DNA of 64,000 nt from Cunninghamia lanceolata. Its lineage: Eukaryota > Streptophyta > Pinopsida > Cupressales > Cupressaceae. The notes under the pieces are model-generated. The model saw nothing but the letters and a program-made list of their open reading frames with translations. It was not told where the DNA came from and made no database searches. Below are positions 46,433 through 57,829 of this stretch, piece after piece; position 1 is the stretch's first letter, and each line of letters begins with the position of its first letter. The translations under genes and the position numbers were made by a program. The stretch spans positions 1,622,001-1,686,000 of the forward strand of contig BSBN01000494.1 of assembly GCA_027924645.1 (NCBI GenBank), given 5' to 3'.

Positions 46433-47354
46433 GTTGGAGGTATTGAAGACCTAATTTTGTTATGGAAAAAATCATAGAAATCGGACATAATCAATGCCAT
46501 CGGACAAGATCTTTGCTGAGATTCTATCCTAGACTCTCAATTATGAGTAAGAAACGTGTGCCACACATCGACAGATAACTAAATTCATAGGTTCAAGTTT
46601 CAACTCTGTCGATGTGGCAACTGGAAAACAATATTCAAAGCAACAGAAAAGCCTATACAGTGTATGGCAGTCATTGTGTGCCTTGCTTTGTTTTTCACAA
46701 GTAAATCGCCATAACTTGCTTCTATTCTAATTATTATGAGAAATGCCCGAAGCAATAAATGCATTTATACTTGAATTTATTGTTGCCAAAATGGGACTGA
46801 TTCTATGGGTACTTTTGGGTACTTTTGAATAAGATACTGTAAAATTAAGAAAAGAGTTTTGAGACTAAATAAAAATATCCCTCGAGCATAAAAGTTGGAG
46901 GTATTGAAGACCTAATTTTGTTATGGAAAAAATCATAGAAATCGGACATAATCAATGCCATCGGACAAGATCTTTGCTGAGATTCTATCCTAGACTCTCA
47001 ATTATGAATAAGAAACGTGTGCCACACATCGACAGATAACTAAATTCATAGGTTCAAGTTTCAACTCTGTCGATGTGGCAACTGGAAAACAATATTCAAA
47101 GCAACAGAAAAGCCTATACAGTGTATGGCAGTCATTGTGTGCCTTGCTTTGTTTTTCACAAGTAAATCGCCATAACTTGCTTCTATTCTAATTCTTATGA
47201 GAAATGCCCGAAGCAATAAATGCATTTATACTTGAATTTATTGTTGCCAAAATGGGACTGATTCTATGGGTACTTTTGGGTACTTTTGAATAAGATACTG
47301 TAAAATTAAGAAAAGAGTTTTGAGACTAAATAAAAATATCCCTCGAGCATAAAA
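46433..47354. repeat. Recent 461-bp tandem duplication
   Basis: Unit 1 is 46433-46893, unit 2 is 46894-47354, and a GTTGG start repeats again at 47355. I saw only about two differences between the units (GAGTAAG/GAATAAG near 46546/47007 and ATTATTATG/ATTCTTATG near 46730/47192). The unit codes for nothing I can recognise. Confidence 0.93.
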
Positions 47355-47416
47355 GTTGGTGGAAATTGTTAGATATTGAAGTTGCAACTGCTTGATAGTC
47401 ATGAAAATAAAAATGT

Positions 47417-47740
47417 GGAAGTATAGGCAATATTCATGAACAGAGTGATTGCAGAATATGCATAAATAGATTTGTCAAAAGGACTTTAATAAATTTTTGG
47501 TAAATGTAACAGACATATATGTAGCCCATTTGTCAACCCTTTTTAGCATCCTCGTGGCGTGGAGCTTTGGATGAGGGTGTGGGCATTCAATGGAAAGAGT
47601 AATTACAAGGAATTTTAGTAGGTGTTGTATATGCAGGAGCCCTTGAAGACCTACATGCAAAATGCAGCAGCATAGACATGGCACGTCTAATGTTCTTCTC
47701 TCAAACACCATTGTAAATGTGGACAAAATAAGATTGTGGT
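47417..47740 (+). pseudogene. PPR-protein relic
   Basis: The plus strand gives KCGSIGNIHEQSD, then after several stops GALDEGVGIQWKE, GALEDLHAKCSSIDMARLMF and FSQTPL, a PPR-type order (AKCGSIDNAHELFD, GALDEGVGIH, DMYAKCSSIDMARLMFDKMP). TAG and TAA codons and small shifts destroy it. It is longer and different from the PPR pieces in L1, so an independent relic. Confidence 0.55.
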
Positions 47741-48240
47741 TCAAATGGTAAGGAGTTTGATGAATGATAGAAAACTTAAAAGAGTTTCATTTTCCTCTTG
47801 AAAATGTATATAAATCGCAGCTAATATATATATATATAATCATAAACATATGTGCAAATATATTTATAAAAAGGTCATGCTTTTACCTCTGCACAGGCTG
47901 TTATAAAGTACATCACAGATTCAAAAATAAAACACCATCCATTTACATATATAGTGCAGGAAATTTAAGACAACCAACAAGCTATGTTCATAATGCAAGT
48001 TTATAAAGGTAGAAGGGTTATCCACATACCCGTGTACAACATTTATTTCCTCTCTACTTCTTCTCACCTCCATTACATTGTTCAGGTTGTTAATTTCAGA
48101 TCAAAATGTAATTTATTCCTTGTATTGTTTTTCATCCATGCTCATGCCTTGATTTGATCTTGCATATGTATTACGGGAGGAGGCAGATTTATGGTAGGGT
48201 CACATCACTTCATCCAATGCCTACAGATTGTAACCTCCTG
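47741..48240. other. No recognisable gene
   Basis: AT-rich with a short TATATATA tract at 47826-47837. Nothing else seen. Confidence 0.4.
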
Positions 48241-48900
48241 AAGCTACACAAACATCAACACTCCCTCTTAGCTAGGGAGGTATTCTCATCAGTAAGGACT
48301 TCTTCGTCATGGACTCTCTCAGCATGACTTCCACAATGGCTACACTCATTTGTGAAATAGTTAATCATAGAGTTTCTTAACGTGATATTGTCATGGAGTC
48401 ACTCAACATGACATCCACCATGGTTACTCCCATGTGTGGAAAGAAACATGTGCACAAGTGCCCATCACGGAGTCTCTCAACATGATGTCCACCATGGCTA
48501 CTCCCATGTGTGGAAAGAACCACATTTCTATCTCAGAGATGGATGAGGGCTTTCACCTCATATTTCTCTATCTCAGAGAAATATACAATACAAGGGCTTT
48601 CACCTCATATTTCTCGGTCTTAGAGAAATATACGATATGAGGGATTTCACCTCATATTTCTCCATCTCAGAGAAATATACGTTACAAGGGATTTTAATGA
48701 TGCTGTGACTCCCTCTCCACGAGAGCGTCATTCTCCACCACACCAAGTTTGTCTTGGAAGTATGCAAACTTTACCCTGGAAAGAGGCTTGGTGAGGATAT
48801 CAACATTCTGATCATTAGTGCAAATATACTTGAGTTGGATTGCTTTCCTTAGCATTATTTCTGACCATGTCATACTTGATGCACCCAATGTACTAGACAT
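48241..48900 (-). pseudogene. 3' relic of a copia element (RNase H end and downstream repeats)
   Basis: On the minus strand 48720-48870 reads IQLKYICTNDQNVDILTKPL, then SRVKFAYFQDKLGVVEND, the C-terminal end of copia pol (usual form DQ.ADI.TKPL...F..F..KLGV). Downstream on that strand (48241-48700) are tandem repeats: three 47-bp units with TTTCACCTCATATTTCTC at 48550-48690, and three looser units containing CACTCAACATGACATCCACC near 48320, 48395 and 48470. The rest of the element was not found. Confidence 0.7.
48548..48690. repeat. 47-bp tandem repeat, three units
   Basis: Units share TTTCACCTCATATTTCTC and AGAGAAATATAC. Probably in the untranslated or LTR part of the copia relic. Confidence 0.75.
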
Positions 48901-48929
48901 TGGCTCTCCCTCTTAGCTGTGAGTCTTAG

Positions 48930-50690
48930 ACTTCACAACCCCTTGCAAAATCCCTTCCTTGACATAACCTGATTTGAGACACAATTTCTAGAACAATCGT
49001 AGGCTCATTCAGTACAACCAAAGCTGCAAGAATGGTAGGTGGCCAATGGAATACCCTGTCTAAGGAAAATAGAAGAAAACCCCTGTCAGGGAACACATGG
49101 ATATGAGGTAACTGTATTGTCTTTGAAAGCCATGCAGACAAGGGATACATCATTGTTGTAGCTGAAGTGCTGACCATAGCTACTATGTATAGACTGAGTA
49201 ATTGCCATATGTAAGTGGTCATTATCGCCAAATTGACCTCCTTTTCATCCCCCTTTAGGCTTGAATATGGTGGTGTCTTCCCAAAGTATTGCCCAATTTA
49301 TGTCCTGTGAAGAGTAGGAACAATAGATTCTAATGCCAAAATAGTACCCATTTGAAGAAAGGCAAAAGGGCCAACAGAGGAAGGACTTCCAATCCTTACA
49401 TGACCTAGAAACAACATACAATTATTCACTTGATGGTTCTCCAATGTTGCTCCTTCTAAGATCACTGCTTCGTCTTTTATAGAAACCATAGAAGGGTCTA
49501 TGATGTCTATACTGTCTAAAACTATGTATCTTTTCCAATATCTACACCCTGGAGCCTTTACCACCATGTAATCAAAATAGTACCACGAAGGTGGGTGGCA
49601 AGCATGGTGGATGCAAATTCCCTGGCACAGTATAGAGTCCACCATTTCACAAAATTTAGAGAGCACATAGACACCTTGGGCTTTAATGTATAATTCAGTT
49701 GCAAAAATCTCATCACAAATATAGACAGAGAAATGGCCGTAATAACTATGTAGAATATCCATGCAGCCAGGCTGGCAAGAAGAAGAAGCATAATGGGATT
49801 CAATTTTAGTAGTTCAGTAGTAGGTAAAGCAACACAAAGGGGAATTGAACATGCGATGTATGCTAGAACAAATCAACAATGCTATTGCATACACAATGCC
49901 AATTAACTAAAGAAACCCAATTGCAAGCCTTTTGAGAGCCGAAGATAATACACACTAGGTAGATGAACTAGCATTCTCTGCTTTTGTAATGTTTTTAGTT
50001 GTCTTTCCTTCTTGCTAAAGAATTCCCTCTGCAAATGTTGCTAGTTTAGAAATATTGTTTGCTGTGAAAATAACAACTGCAGAAACATGGATGCCCAGAT
50101 AAGCTGAAAGCTTCTATGCTGCACAAATGACTCCCACTGAATCAATCCCATAGGAAACTAGACTATCTGTAATAGAAATATCCTGTAGGGCCACTCCAGT
50201 CCTCTCTAAGACAAGGCCTTTCAAAAAACTCCACCATGACCCTAGGATTCGATCTTTCAACACTGTGAGTATTATCACCTGAATTTTTCATGAGATTGAA
50301 GGCCAACTCTGCAAGTTCTAAGATGCACCCAGCAGTGTAAATGTCAATTGTGGCAACCTATACCCCTAAGAAGGATGACAGAAACTGTAATGCTTCCACC
50401 ACCACAATTGAACTTAGCCCATAATTTACAAAACTATAATCATGTGATATCTGAGAGGCCTCCATGCTAGTCTTCTCACTCACTAGACACACTAGAAACT
50501 ATAGAATCTCTTCTCTACTGGGGACTCCATCTGCTACTCTTTCAACTGGAGAATACAAATTGAAATCAGAGCCATTGAAGGTTTGAGCCCTTTTCATGAT
50601 AGGCAGAAGCAAAGTCTTATGACCGGCCTTCCTAGTAAATGTCCAAACAATAGTCATTTTGCAAGCTGTTCCAGTAATTTCCAAGGTTCC
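48930..50690 (-). pseudogene. Multidomain carrier-protein / beta-helix transferase / membrane protein relic
   Basis: Minus strand, N to C. Carrier domain 1 (about 50530-50283) reads PSREEIL, FLVCLVSEKTSMEASQISHD, YSFVNYGLSSIVVVEALQFL, with the phosphopantetheine-type Ser at about 50410. Carrier domain 2 (about 50215-50019) reads ITDSLVSYGIDSVGVICAA and KLSAYLGIHVSAVVIFTANN, with Ser at about 50139. Hydrophobic segments follow (PIMLLLLASLAAWIFYIVI near 49780), then LATHLRGTILITWW, a frameshift, and a left-handed beta-helix part (49540-49310): VLDSIDIIDPSMVSIKDEAV, VRIGSPSSVGPFAFLQMGTI. Further membrane-like segments reach 48930. This order fits NRPS-like proteins with a Pls-type C-terminal domain (carrier, membrane segments, hexapeptide transferase); an adenylation domain was not found. 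Stops lie at Gln-like sites. The family is assigned from memory of motifs. Confidence 0.6.
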
Positions 50691-50734
50691 ATCTGTAAAA
50701 TGTTTGATGGCCTCTATATTTTACAACCTTTGGA

Positions 50735-50880
50735 GTATGTTTTCCCATTCCTCTAGGTGGGTGATGCCTGTCATTGCCCACCCGATTACTTTGATGGCTA
50801 AAGGAAGTCCCTGATGCTCTTTGCAAACGCTTCGAGTTATTTCTTCCTATATGCCTATGTCATGTCCCCATATTAAGGCA
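50735..50880 (-). pseudogene. NB-ARC (NLR disease-resistance) fragment
   Basis: The minus strand reads VCKEHQGLPLAIKVIGWAMT, then THLEEWENILQRL followed by TAG. GLPLAIKVIG is the GLPL motif of plant NB-ARC domains, and the following WENIL fits. No P-loop, kinase-2 or LRR was seen, so only about 45 codons remain. Directly downstream on the same strand lies the carrier-protein relic; the join is probably accidental. Confidence 0.6.
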
Positions 50881-51208
50881 TTGTCTACATTAAGATTTAA
50901 ATGCCATGATAAAGGTGGAAAAATTATTTTCGTCACATATAATGTTTGTCATCATCAATCATGTAAATGAGCAATAATATTAAATAATATCATTTTATAA
51001 ATATTTTATATTTATGGTGTTTATAAATGATAATATAAATACAAAAAATAATATTATCAATATACATATTATTATAATTACAATATAATATATTAATAAA
51101 TATATTTATAATAATATAAATATTATTATAAATATATAGATAAATATAAAAAATTAAAAAAAATATTATTATAATCGTTTATTATAATAAATATATTATA
51201 GTTGATTA
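50881..51208. other. Very AT-rich DNA
   Basis: Nearly pure A/T repeats (TAATATTA, ATATTTATAAT). No feature recognised. Confidence 0.5.
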
Positions 51209-51839
51209 TGTATACACCTAAAAATGACATGACTCTGTCTAAATAAATATTTATTTAAGTTTACCTCCCTCTATCAATAAATAAATAATTAAATTTATTT
51301 ATTTGATTCATATTTCTCTAAGTTAATTAAATATCAAAATATTTAATTATCTCTTCTAAAGTCAAAATTAAATAAAATCCTTATTTAATTAATTTCTTCT
51401 AAGCAATTAAATAATTCTAAATTATTTAATTAAGTCAAGTCTATTCCTCCAAATTTAAATAAATCATTTAAATTTCTTTAAATCCTCACTCTCCAAAAAT
51501 AAAATATAATTAAATATTTTGTTTATTCTTCCAAATCATGTGCAAGTAATTAAATAAATTTATTTATTTAATTCGCTTTCTTATCTTCCAAATCTTTTAA
51601 AACTAAATTCTTCTTCTCATACAAAAGCAAAGGTTGAGTAAAAGAAACTTTGTTTTTAAATTAGAAAAATATATTCTAATTTAAGAAATAAAAATTCATC
51701 CTCATCAAGAAAGCAGTTAACTCAACAAAGCATCTTTTTGAATAACACGTCTTTCTTCTATTCGCACACGTTCTCTCAAACATTCTCCTCCATTGATCTT
51801 CTTATTTCTTCTCAACCATTGATCTTCTCTCACACAAAC

Positions 51840-51849
51840 TCTATAAATA
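51840..51849 (+). promoter_or_regulatory. TATA-like box in gypsy LTR
   Basis: CTATAAATAC followed by CT-rich sequence, a typical plant core promoter arrangement. Copia-3 now separates it from the gag frame. Confidence 0.45.
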
Positions 51850-52006
51850 CAACCCTCTTCTTCTATTTTATATATCCAACTTTCGAGTAAAATTATGCTA
51901 CAGAATCTATAGCACGCCATTGGCACCCACTTTCAAATCACTTCATCTATCATCCATTCCATCTATCATCCATTCTATATTGTGTTGAAGCTCACCTTCA
52001 ACACAA

Positions 52007-52011
52007 CAATT
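52007..52011. repeat. Copia-3 target-site duplication, left copy
   Basis: CAATT here and CAAGT at 59078-59082, one mismatch. Confidence 0.6.
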
Positions 52012-53270
52012 AGTTGCAAGTATGGGCCTAACCAGTGTTGTCGTTGATGTCAGCATACTCCTATTGCATTAATGATCAAGATTCGATGAACTATTTGTTG
52101 AGGATATTAAGAAAATTTGTCATATCAAGAATAGTAAAGAACAGTGAAGACAATAATGAAGACAATAAGGTAAAAGTCCAAGATAAGATAAGGATCAGAG
52201 GATACGGTTTAAAGGGTTTGTAGATATGTGTCTTAAGATGATCTAGTAAAGATTTCAAAGGTCCACATGAATATCTAGAGAAGTTGTGGCCGCTCAAGTA
52301 AAACCGGTTCCGATAAGTGTTCAGAGGTGATAGAGTGATAAAGATAGGTCTAGTGAGATCCAGAAATGCATTATCCTGTTCTGCAGACTTGGTGGAGTGT
52401 TTAGGAAGTCCTTGTGATGTGTCAACTCAATTGGTTTGTGGTTTGGAGGTCTGAAAGTAGGTATTCCTTTGTGACAGTGATGACAGATTGTGTTCTTGAG
52501 ACTCTAGATGAAGGAAAGAAGGATTTTAGTAAGCAGATGAAGTGTGGATGCTCTTGGTGATTCATGAAAGCTTGTGGAGGTCTTTGGATCGTGTCCAATT
52601 CATGTTGGTGGTCCGTATTGGATTTTGAGCTTGTATTTGAAGAATTACCTCCGAATGAAGGTGTTCTTCCTTAGACTGGCCGACCATGAGTTACTCATCC
52701 TATGGATGTACTTGTAGATGTTTGCCAACTTAGATGATTATTCCTAAGTCCATGTCTTGTATAAATAAGGAATTGTGAAGTCATTTCAAAGTGTGTTTTG
52801 TGGAGATGAGAGTGTGGTAGCGAGAAGGGGAGCGAAGGGTAGAAAAGAAGTATTGGGCTTAAATGGAACCAATTCAATCATGGTGAAGATGCTATTCTCC
52901 AGTTCATGAATATGATACTTATTATTTTGTAGATAGTGTGTCTCTTGTAGGCAGTGAGCCTCTTATGAGTAGTGTGCTCAGGCAACGAGCTCTAATTGGC
53001 ATGTGCCATTTTGTTCTTTCTATTCTTCTAACAGAGAATACAATCTTGGGTTAATCACCCTATGGTTTTTCCCTTAACCAAGTTTTCCACGTCAAAATCT
53101 TGGTGTCTTATGTGTTAATGTGTTTCTGCTCTTGGTTTAATGCATTATGTTTCCATGATTGAATTATTATTATGCTGCTGAATTACAAAGTGAATTTAAG
53201 TATTTAAATTGGAGGAAAGTTTTGGACAACTGATTCACCCCCCTCTCAGTTGTCTACCCTGAATCTAACA
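52012..53270 (+). repeat. Copia-3 5' LTR (1259 bp)
   Basis: Starts AGTTGCAAGTATGGGCC (the 3' copy has TGTTGC) and ends CTGAATCTAACA. A TATA-like TTGTATAAATAAGG is at about 52757. The primer site TTGGTATCAGAGCTAAG follows at 53272. Confidence 0.88.
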
Positions 53271-53326
53271 ATTGGTATCAGAGCTAAGTTCCTCTATAAG
53301 AGATTAACTGCTTGAGGAGATCCAGG

Positions 53327-56300
53327 ATGTCGTCTTATAAGAAGGATAGTCTGAAGTTTGAAGGAACCAATTTTAATCTCTGGAAAAGTTGAATGAAATG
53401 TCACTTGTAATGTATGGGAATGCAGTACTAGAGCATGCCTTCAATGAAATATACTCCTCCATAAGGTGGTTCAAAATCCCAAAGTGAAATCACAGATGCT
53501 GAAAACAATCTGCAGACTAAAGAAGCTCTTCTAACTACCTTGTCTGATTTAGAACTTTCAAATGTTGTTGACCTACAAACTACTTTTGAGATTTGGGAAA
53601 AACTGGAAACTCTACATGAAGGAGACAAGTATTTTAAATGTGCAAGGCTACAAAATCTGAAAGGAAAATTCAAAAATTTGAAGATGAGAGAAGATGAAAA
53701 TATCACTACTTTTATGCCAAGAGTAAATGATCTTGTTTGTGGAATTAGGTGTGTTGGTGGAGTCTTGGATGAAGATGAGATTGTTGGTAAAGTTCTCAGA
53801 TCCCTCCCTGCTTCTTATAAAATCAAGGTTGCTGCTATTGAAGAATTCAAAGCCCACACAACTGTTACAAAAGATCAATTGGTTGGTAAATTAGTTGCAT
53901 TTGAATTGACCAAGTTTGGAGATGACCCCCCCAAGACTGAATCTGCATTCAAAGCCAGTGCCTCTATAAAAGGTAAACAAAGGTTTAATCTAGGAGAGAA
54001 CTCTTCAAGGAAACTATCATGGTATAAAAAAGTAAGAAAAGACATTGAAGAAGAAGAAGCTAAAATGGCTTAACTTGAAGCTCTTATTGCAAAAAAAATG
54101 CCAAGAGGATCCAGTAAGTATGAAGGAAAATTGCCTTTTAAGTGTTTTAACTGCAATAAAATTGGTCATTTTGCCTCAAGATGTCTGGAAAGATTTTCAA
54201 GGCCAAATCCTAACAGATCAAGGTTTCAAAAGAATTGTTACTATGTTCATGAGGAAGATGATAATGAAGGGGCAACATATGATGAATCAGAGACAGGAAA
54301 CAAATCTAGAAGTAAATGGGTGTTTATTGCCATCAAGGAAGAAGAACCAATGTCCTCTAAATCTATCAATCATAAAGCTATAGAAAGAGCTCTGGCTGCC
54401 TAAGTTGAAGAAAAGGATGATTGGGTCATTGACAGTGGTTGCTCTCAACATATGACTGGTGACAAAAATAAATTCATAGATTTGGAAAGGTATGAAGGTG
54501 GAGTGGTAAAGTTTGGTGATAACTTTGCTGGTAGAATCAGAGGAAGAGGAACTATTTCTTTTGATGGAAGGAACAAAACTGGTAATGTACTATATGTTGA
54601 AAGATTGAAGCACAATCTTCTTAGTGTTGGACAGTTGGTGGACAAAGTCTATGATCTCTGATTCAACAATGGAAAATGCAAGATCTTTGAAAGTTTTAGA
54701 ACAAAGATTGCATCCGGTACTCAAACAAAAGGTAATATCTTCCATTTAGTTGGTACTAGTAAAAGTTGTCTATTTGTACAAATTGATCAAAGTTGGTTAT
54801 GGCATAGGAGGATGTGTCATGTGAAATTTGATAATATCATCAAGATAAGAATTACTCAGGCTATAAGAGATCTTCCAAAATTGGTGAAACCTATAAATAG
54901 TTTGTGCAAGGAATGTTGTGCAAGGAATGTCAGTTGGGTAAACAAAGAAGAGTCTCATTCAAAAGCAAGGAACAATCTTCTACCAGATTATTAGACTTAG
55001 TTCATACTGATTTATGTGGTCGGGCAAGATTCAGGAGTATGCAAGGTGATAGATACTTCATGTTACTAATTGATGACTATTCCCGGATGATGTGGGTAAC
55101 TTTTCTGAAAGAGAAATCAGAAGCTCTTGAGAAATTCAAAATATTCAAGGCTATGGTAGCGAATGAAACTGGATTAAAATTTAAATGTCTGAGGTCTAAT
55201 AGACATGGAGAATTCACATCTGATAAGTTCATAGAATTCTATGAGAAACATGGAATAAAGAGACAGTTGTCTTCTCCTAGGACTCCACAGTAGAATGGAG
55301 TAGTGGAAAGAAAGAACCGGACCATCCAAGAAGCATCTAGAATCATGATGATGGAAGCAAATGTTCCTCAGATCTATTGGAGAGAATCTGTCAGCACTGC
55401 AGTCTATACTCTCAATCGAGGACAAATCAGAAGCAATACTGGTAAGACTCCTTATGAACTTTGGCTTGGCATCACTCCTACTATGAGATATTTCAGAGTC
55501 TTTGGTAGAAAGTCTTACATTAAAAGAGATGAAGATCTAGGCAAGTTTGATGCTAGAAGTGATGAAGGAATATTGTTGGGTTACTCTACTCAAAGCAAAG
55601 CATACTGGTGTTATAACAAGAGACTGAGAAAGATTATAGAAAGTACAAATGTGAAGGTTGATGAAGGAATTGAAAAATCCTCAAGGTTTTATGAATATGA
55701 TGAAGATGATCAGAATGGTGTTATGATTCAAGGAGCTCAAGCCCCTTCTGAAATTTAGATTCAAACCGATCTGGTAAATCAGGAAGAAGAGATGAGTTTT
55801 AATGAGCCTGATCAAGAATTAGAAGTGCAAGAAACTCCCAAAGTTCTTAGGAATGTAAGACTGAACCACTCTGAATATCAGATCATAGGTGATAAAAGTA
55901 AAGGTGTACAAACAAGAAGAAGGATTGCTCAAGATTCATAAGAGTATTGTCTGATTTCAACGATTGAACCTAAGACAGTGAATGAAGCTTGCAATGATGG
56001 AAATTAGACTAAAGCAATGGAGGAAGAACTAATGCAAATTGAGAAAAATCACACTTGCGATCTCGTTCCCAGACCTAGAAACAAGAATGTGATTGGAACC
56101 AAATGGGTCTTCCAGAACAAACTGAATGAAGTTAGTGAAGTAATTAGGAATAAAACCAGATTGGTTTGCAAGGGTTATTCTCAAATAGGAGTTGATTTTG
56201 AAGAAACTTTTACTCCGGTGGCAAGAATTGAAGCAGTCAGACTATTTCTTGCTTTTCCTACCTTCAAGGATTTCAAAGTATATTAGATGGATGTCAAGTC

Positions 56301-57497
56301 TGCCTTCTTGAATAGTGACTTGGAAGAAGAAGTATACATTGAGCAACCAAATGAATTTCAATTATCTAATCATGGTGATATGGTCTGCAAATTGAAGAAA
56401 GCATTGTATGGACTAAAGCAAGCCCTAAGAGCCTGGTATGAAAGATTGGATAAGCATCTTTTGAAGATTGGTTTCAACAAAGGTACTGCTGATAGTAATT
56501 TGTATTTCAAAATTGATCATGAAAATATCCTTATTATTGAAGTGTTTGTTGATGATATCATTTTTGGAGGAAGAGATAGTATGTGTAAAACTTTTGCAAA
56601 TCAAATGAAAAGTGAATTTGAGATGTCCATGCTTGGGGAAATAAATTTCTTCTCGGGTCTGCAAATCACTCAAACAAAGAAAGGAATCTTCATCTCTCAG
56701 ACCAAATATGTGAAAGAATTGTTGAAGAAATTTGGGATGGAAGACTCAAAGCCAATGAATACTCCCATGGAAACTAGATGTAAGTTGAGAAAAAATGATG
56801 ACTCTCCCAAGGTTGATCAGAAAAAGTATAGGTCAATGATTGGAGCACTGTTGTATCTCACTCAAACTAGACCTGGCATTATGAATGTTGTTGGTCTTGT
56901 TGCTAGATTCCAAGCTGATCCTAGAGAATCTCATGTCATGGCAATCAAGGGGATTTTGGATATCTAAAAGGGATAGTTGAGTATGGTCTATGGTATCCTA
57001 GAGATCATGATTTTTCTCTTCATGTCTATACAGATGCTGATTGGGCAAGAGATGTGGATGACCGAAAGAGTACCAGTGGGTGAGCATTCTTTTTGGGGAA
57101 GAGATTGGTTTCTTGGATAAGCAAGAAACAAGAGGCAATATCTCTATCCACTATAGAAGAAGAATATATTGTAGCAGCAGGTAGTTGCACTCAAGTTTTG
57201 TGGATGAAGTAAATGCTAAAAGACATAAGAGTTGAGTATGAGGAGGCTATCACAATCCTTTGTGATAATTCAAGTGCAATAAATATATCTAAGAATCCGG
57301 TACTGCATTCAAAGACAAAACATATATCCATCAAGTTTCACTTTTTGAGAGAGCAAGTGAACAACAATGAAGTCAGATTGGAGTTTGTGCCTTCTAAGAA
57401 TCAGATTGCAGACATCTTTACTAATCCTCTACATAAGGACTCTTTTGAGTATCTCAGGGAGAAGTTAGGGGTTATTGCCCCTCTGGTGATGAACTAA
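53327..57497 (+). pseudogene. Copia-3 gag-pol, broken
   Basis: ATG at 53327. Gag spans 53327-54400 with early stops (near 53393, 53408, 53429 and 53462) and a knuckle CFNCNKIGHFASRC (about 54142). Protease WVIDSGCSQHMTG is at about 54422, the pre-integrase HRRMCHVKFD near 54805, integrase HTDLCGR (54997) and NGVVERK (55296); the middle motif reads SNRHGEF instead of the usual SD.GGEF. Reverse transcriptase has MDVKSAFLNSD (56287) and FVDDIIFGG (56545), and RNase H ends ADIFTNPL (57411) before TAA 57495. Two shifts are seen: a 14-bp tandem duplication at 54902-54929 and a lost base near 56957. Single stops occur elsewhere. Confidence 0.9.
54902..54929 (+). repeat. 14-bp tandem duplication breaking Copia-3 pol
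   Basis: TTGTGCAAGGAATG at 54902-54915 is repeated at 54916-54929 and shifts the frame by two. Confidence 0.9.
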
Positions 57498-57575
57498 GGT
57501 GCATTGATGTGCATTAGTCTAGTGGATATCACAATCATATCTTGTGGTCTGGATTGATGATGGGGAGCTACTACT

Positions 57576-57829
57576 AAGGGGGAGCAACTGGTATGATTAT
57601 GAAATGGTGGAATTGCAAGTATGTGCCCTTTGCCATTGATATCAAAGGGGGAGAGAAGACATGTGAAAAAAAAGTGGTTGCTGATCAAAGGGGGAGCAAG
57701 AAAGGAAGAGAAGACATGTAAATGGTTGTTGGTAATAGGGGGAGTTGTGTCAGCAAAGAAAAGTTCTTTTCTTGATGGTCAAAACAGTTTTTCACATCAT
57801 ATGTTGCCATCAATGACAAAGGGGGAGAT
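57576..57829 (+). other. Multiple polypurine tracts before Copia-3 3' LTR
   Basis: AAGGGGGAG at 57576-57584, CAAAGGGGGAG at 57643-57653 and 57686-57696, TAGGGGGAG at 57736-57744, and CAAAGGGGGAG at 57817-57827 directly before the LTR. Only the last is positioned to prime plus-strand synthesis. Repeated tracts are a known trait of Sireviruses. Confidence 0.85.

Noticed and set aside
51209..52011. Host promoter with TATA box near 51840
   Set aside because: Sequence after the Copia-3 insertion continues into a gypsy primer site and gag, so this is better read as LTR.
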